Virus record (IMG/VR): IMGVR_UViG_3300029813_000184
Coordinates: 1 to 30,040 of that record
Reading direction: 5' to 3' (one strand)
Length of the DNA: 30,040 nucleotides
Source of the DNA: a virus
Below, piece after piece: positions 29,843-30,040 of the stretch. The position numbers and the translations under genes are program-made. The notes under the pieces are model-generated. The model was not told the origin of the DNA and did not search any database. It saw only the letters and a program-made list of their open reading frames with translations. Position 1 is the stretch's first letter. Each line of letters opens with the position of its first letter.

Positions 29843-30040
29843 ATGATTGCAGAATTTATTAATAATTATGGCAAATTAGGAGTGCAAGGCGTATTAGTAA
29901 TACTTATGGCTTGGTTGGTATGGTATCTAGTTAGAAGTATTATGGGAATGTTTAAAAACGAATTAAAGGAATTGCATAAAGATGGCATAACGAATGCAAG
30001 GCTGAATCGTAAGAGTATAAATATGCAAAAGAAATTAATA
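29843..30040 (+). CDS. Holin-like single-TM protein (3' partial)
   Basis: ATG 29843 following GGAGATGAGG; cut by the window end after 66 codons. The N-terminus has one strong transmembrane helix (VQGVLVILMAWLVWYLVRSI, about residues 14-33) followed by a charged helical tail rich in Lys and Asn. Short N-terminal-TM proteins of this kind are typical phage holins or holin-like accessory proteins, which form holes in the inner membrane at lysis. The endolysin is expected outside the window. Confidence 0.6.
   Translation, partial: MIAEFINNYGKLGVQGVLVILMAWLVWYLVRSIMGMFKNELKELHKDGITNARLNRKSINMQKKLI

Noticed and set aside
1-30040. tRNA genes, CRISPR arrays, integrase/attachment sites and insertion sequences
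   Set aside because: None found by eye: no cloverleaf or T-arm consensus in the intergenic regions, no direct repeat-spacer arrays, no transposase or recombinase motifs.

Overview
The window is a 30 kb piece of a low-GC tailed phage (or prophage) genome, podovirus-like with a P22-type head and neck. Evidence: terminase small- and large-subunit-like proteins, a P22-type portal, scaffold and coat-like proteins in canonical order, a neck adaptor, a P22 gp10-like tail accessory protein, and three consecutive candidate DNA-ejection proteins, the last 1768 residues long. Good Shine-Dalgarno sites, sigma70-type promoters (TTGACA-N17 with TG-extended -10) and a bacterial lipobox point to a bacterial host. 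All three stop codons are used, so the standard bacterial code fits. No integrase or host gene is visible, so lysogeny cannot be judged.

Layout. (1) 1-3447, rightward: an Mre11/Rad50-type recombination module in which the Rad50/SbcC homologue is split into three reading frames, followed by the Mre11/SbcD nuclease and a coiled-coil protein; it ends at a bidirectional hairpin terminator. (2) 3466-4876, leftward: six tightly packed small genes, including a 58-residue orphan sigma-region-4-like HTH protein and a zinc-ribbon-like protein, driven by a strong promoter with an inverted repeat between -35 and -10. (3) 5007-8736, rightward from a divergent promoter: small terminase-like gene, a compositionally odd 150 bp segment, several small genes, and the large terminase. 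(4) 8733-8985: a short self-contained unit (promoter, 51-residue ORF, terminator) between terminase and portal. (5) 8995-20494: portal, HNH endonuclease, scaffold, coat, small head proteins, a duplicated beta-helix protein, two very basic peptides, LAGLIDADG endonuclease, neck adaptor, fibre-like protein and gp10-like protein. Stem-loops sit at several of the gene boundaries here. (6) 20496-28964: small proteins, a GNAT-like protein and the three ejection-type proteins. (7) 28961-29694, leftward: a lipoprotein and a one-TM membrane protein under their own promoter, a moron-like cassette. (8) 29711-30040, rightward: a 39-residue tandem-repeat peptide and a holin-like protein cut by the window end.

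Most unusual points: a Rad50 homologue cut exactly at its zinc-hook cysteines; the peptide tag EPxGFGD at the C-termini of two convergent genes whose stop codons overlap, with mostly synonymous DNA differences between copies; structured leaders before scaffold and coat, the coat leader holding a perfect 8-nt complement of its own Shine-Dalgarno; and a moron-like mini-unit placed before the portal gene. All assignments come from reading motifs, gene order and signals by eye; no similarity search was run.
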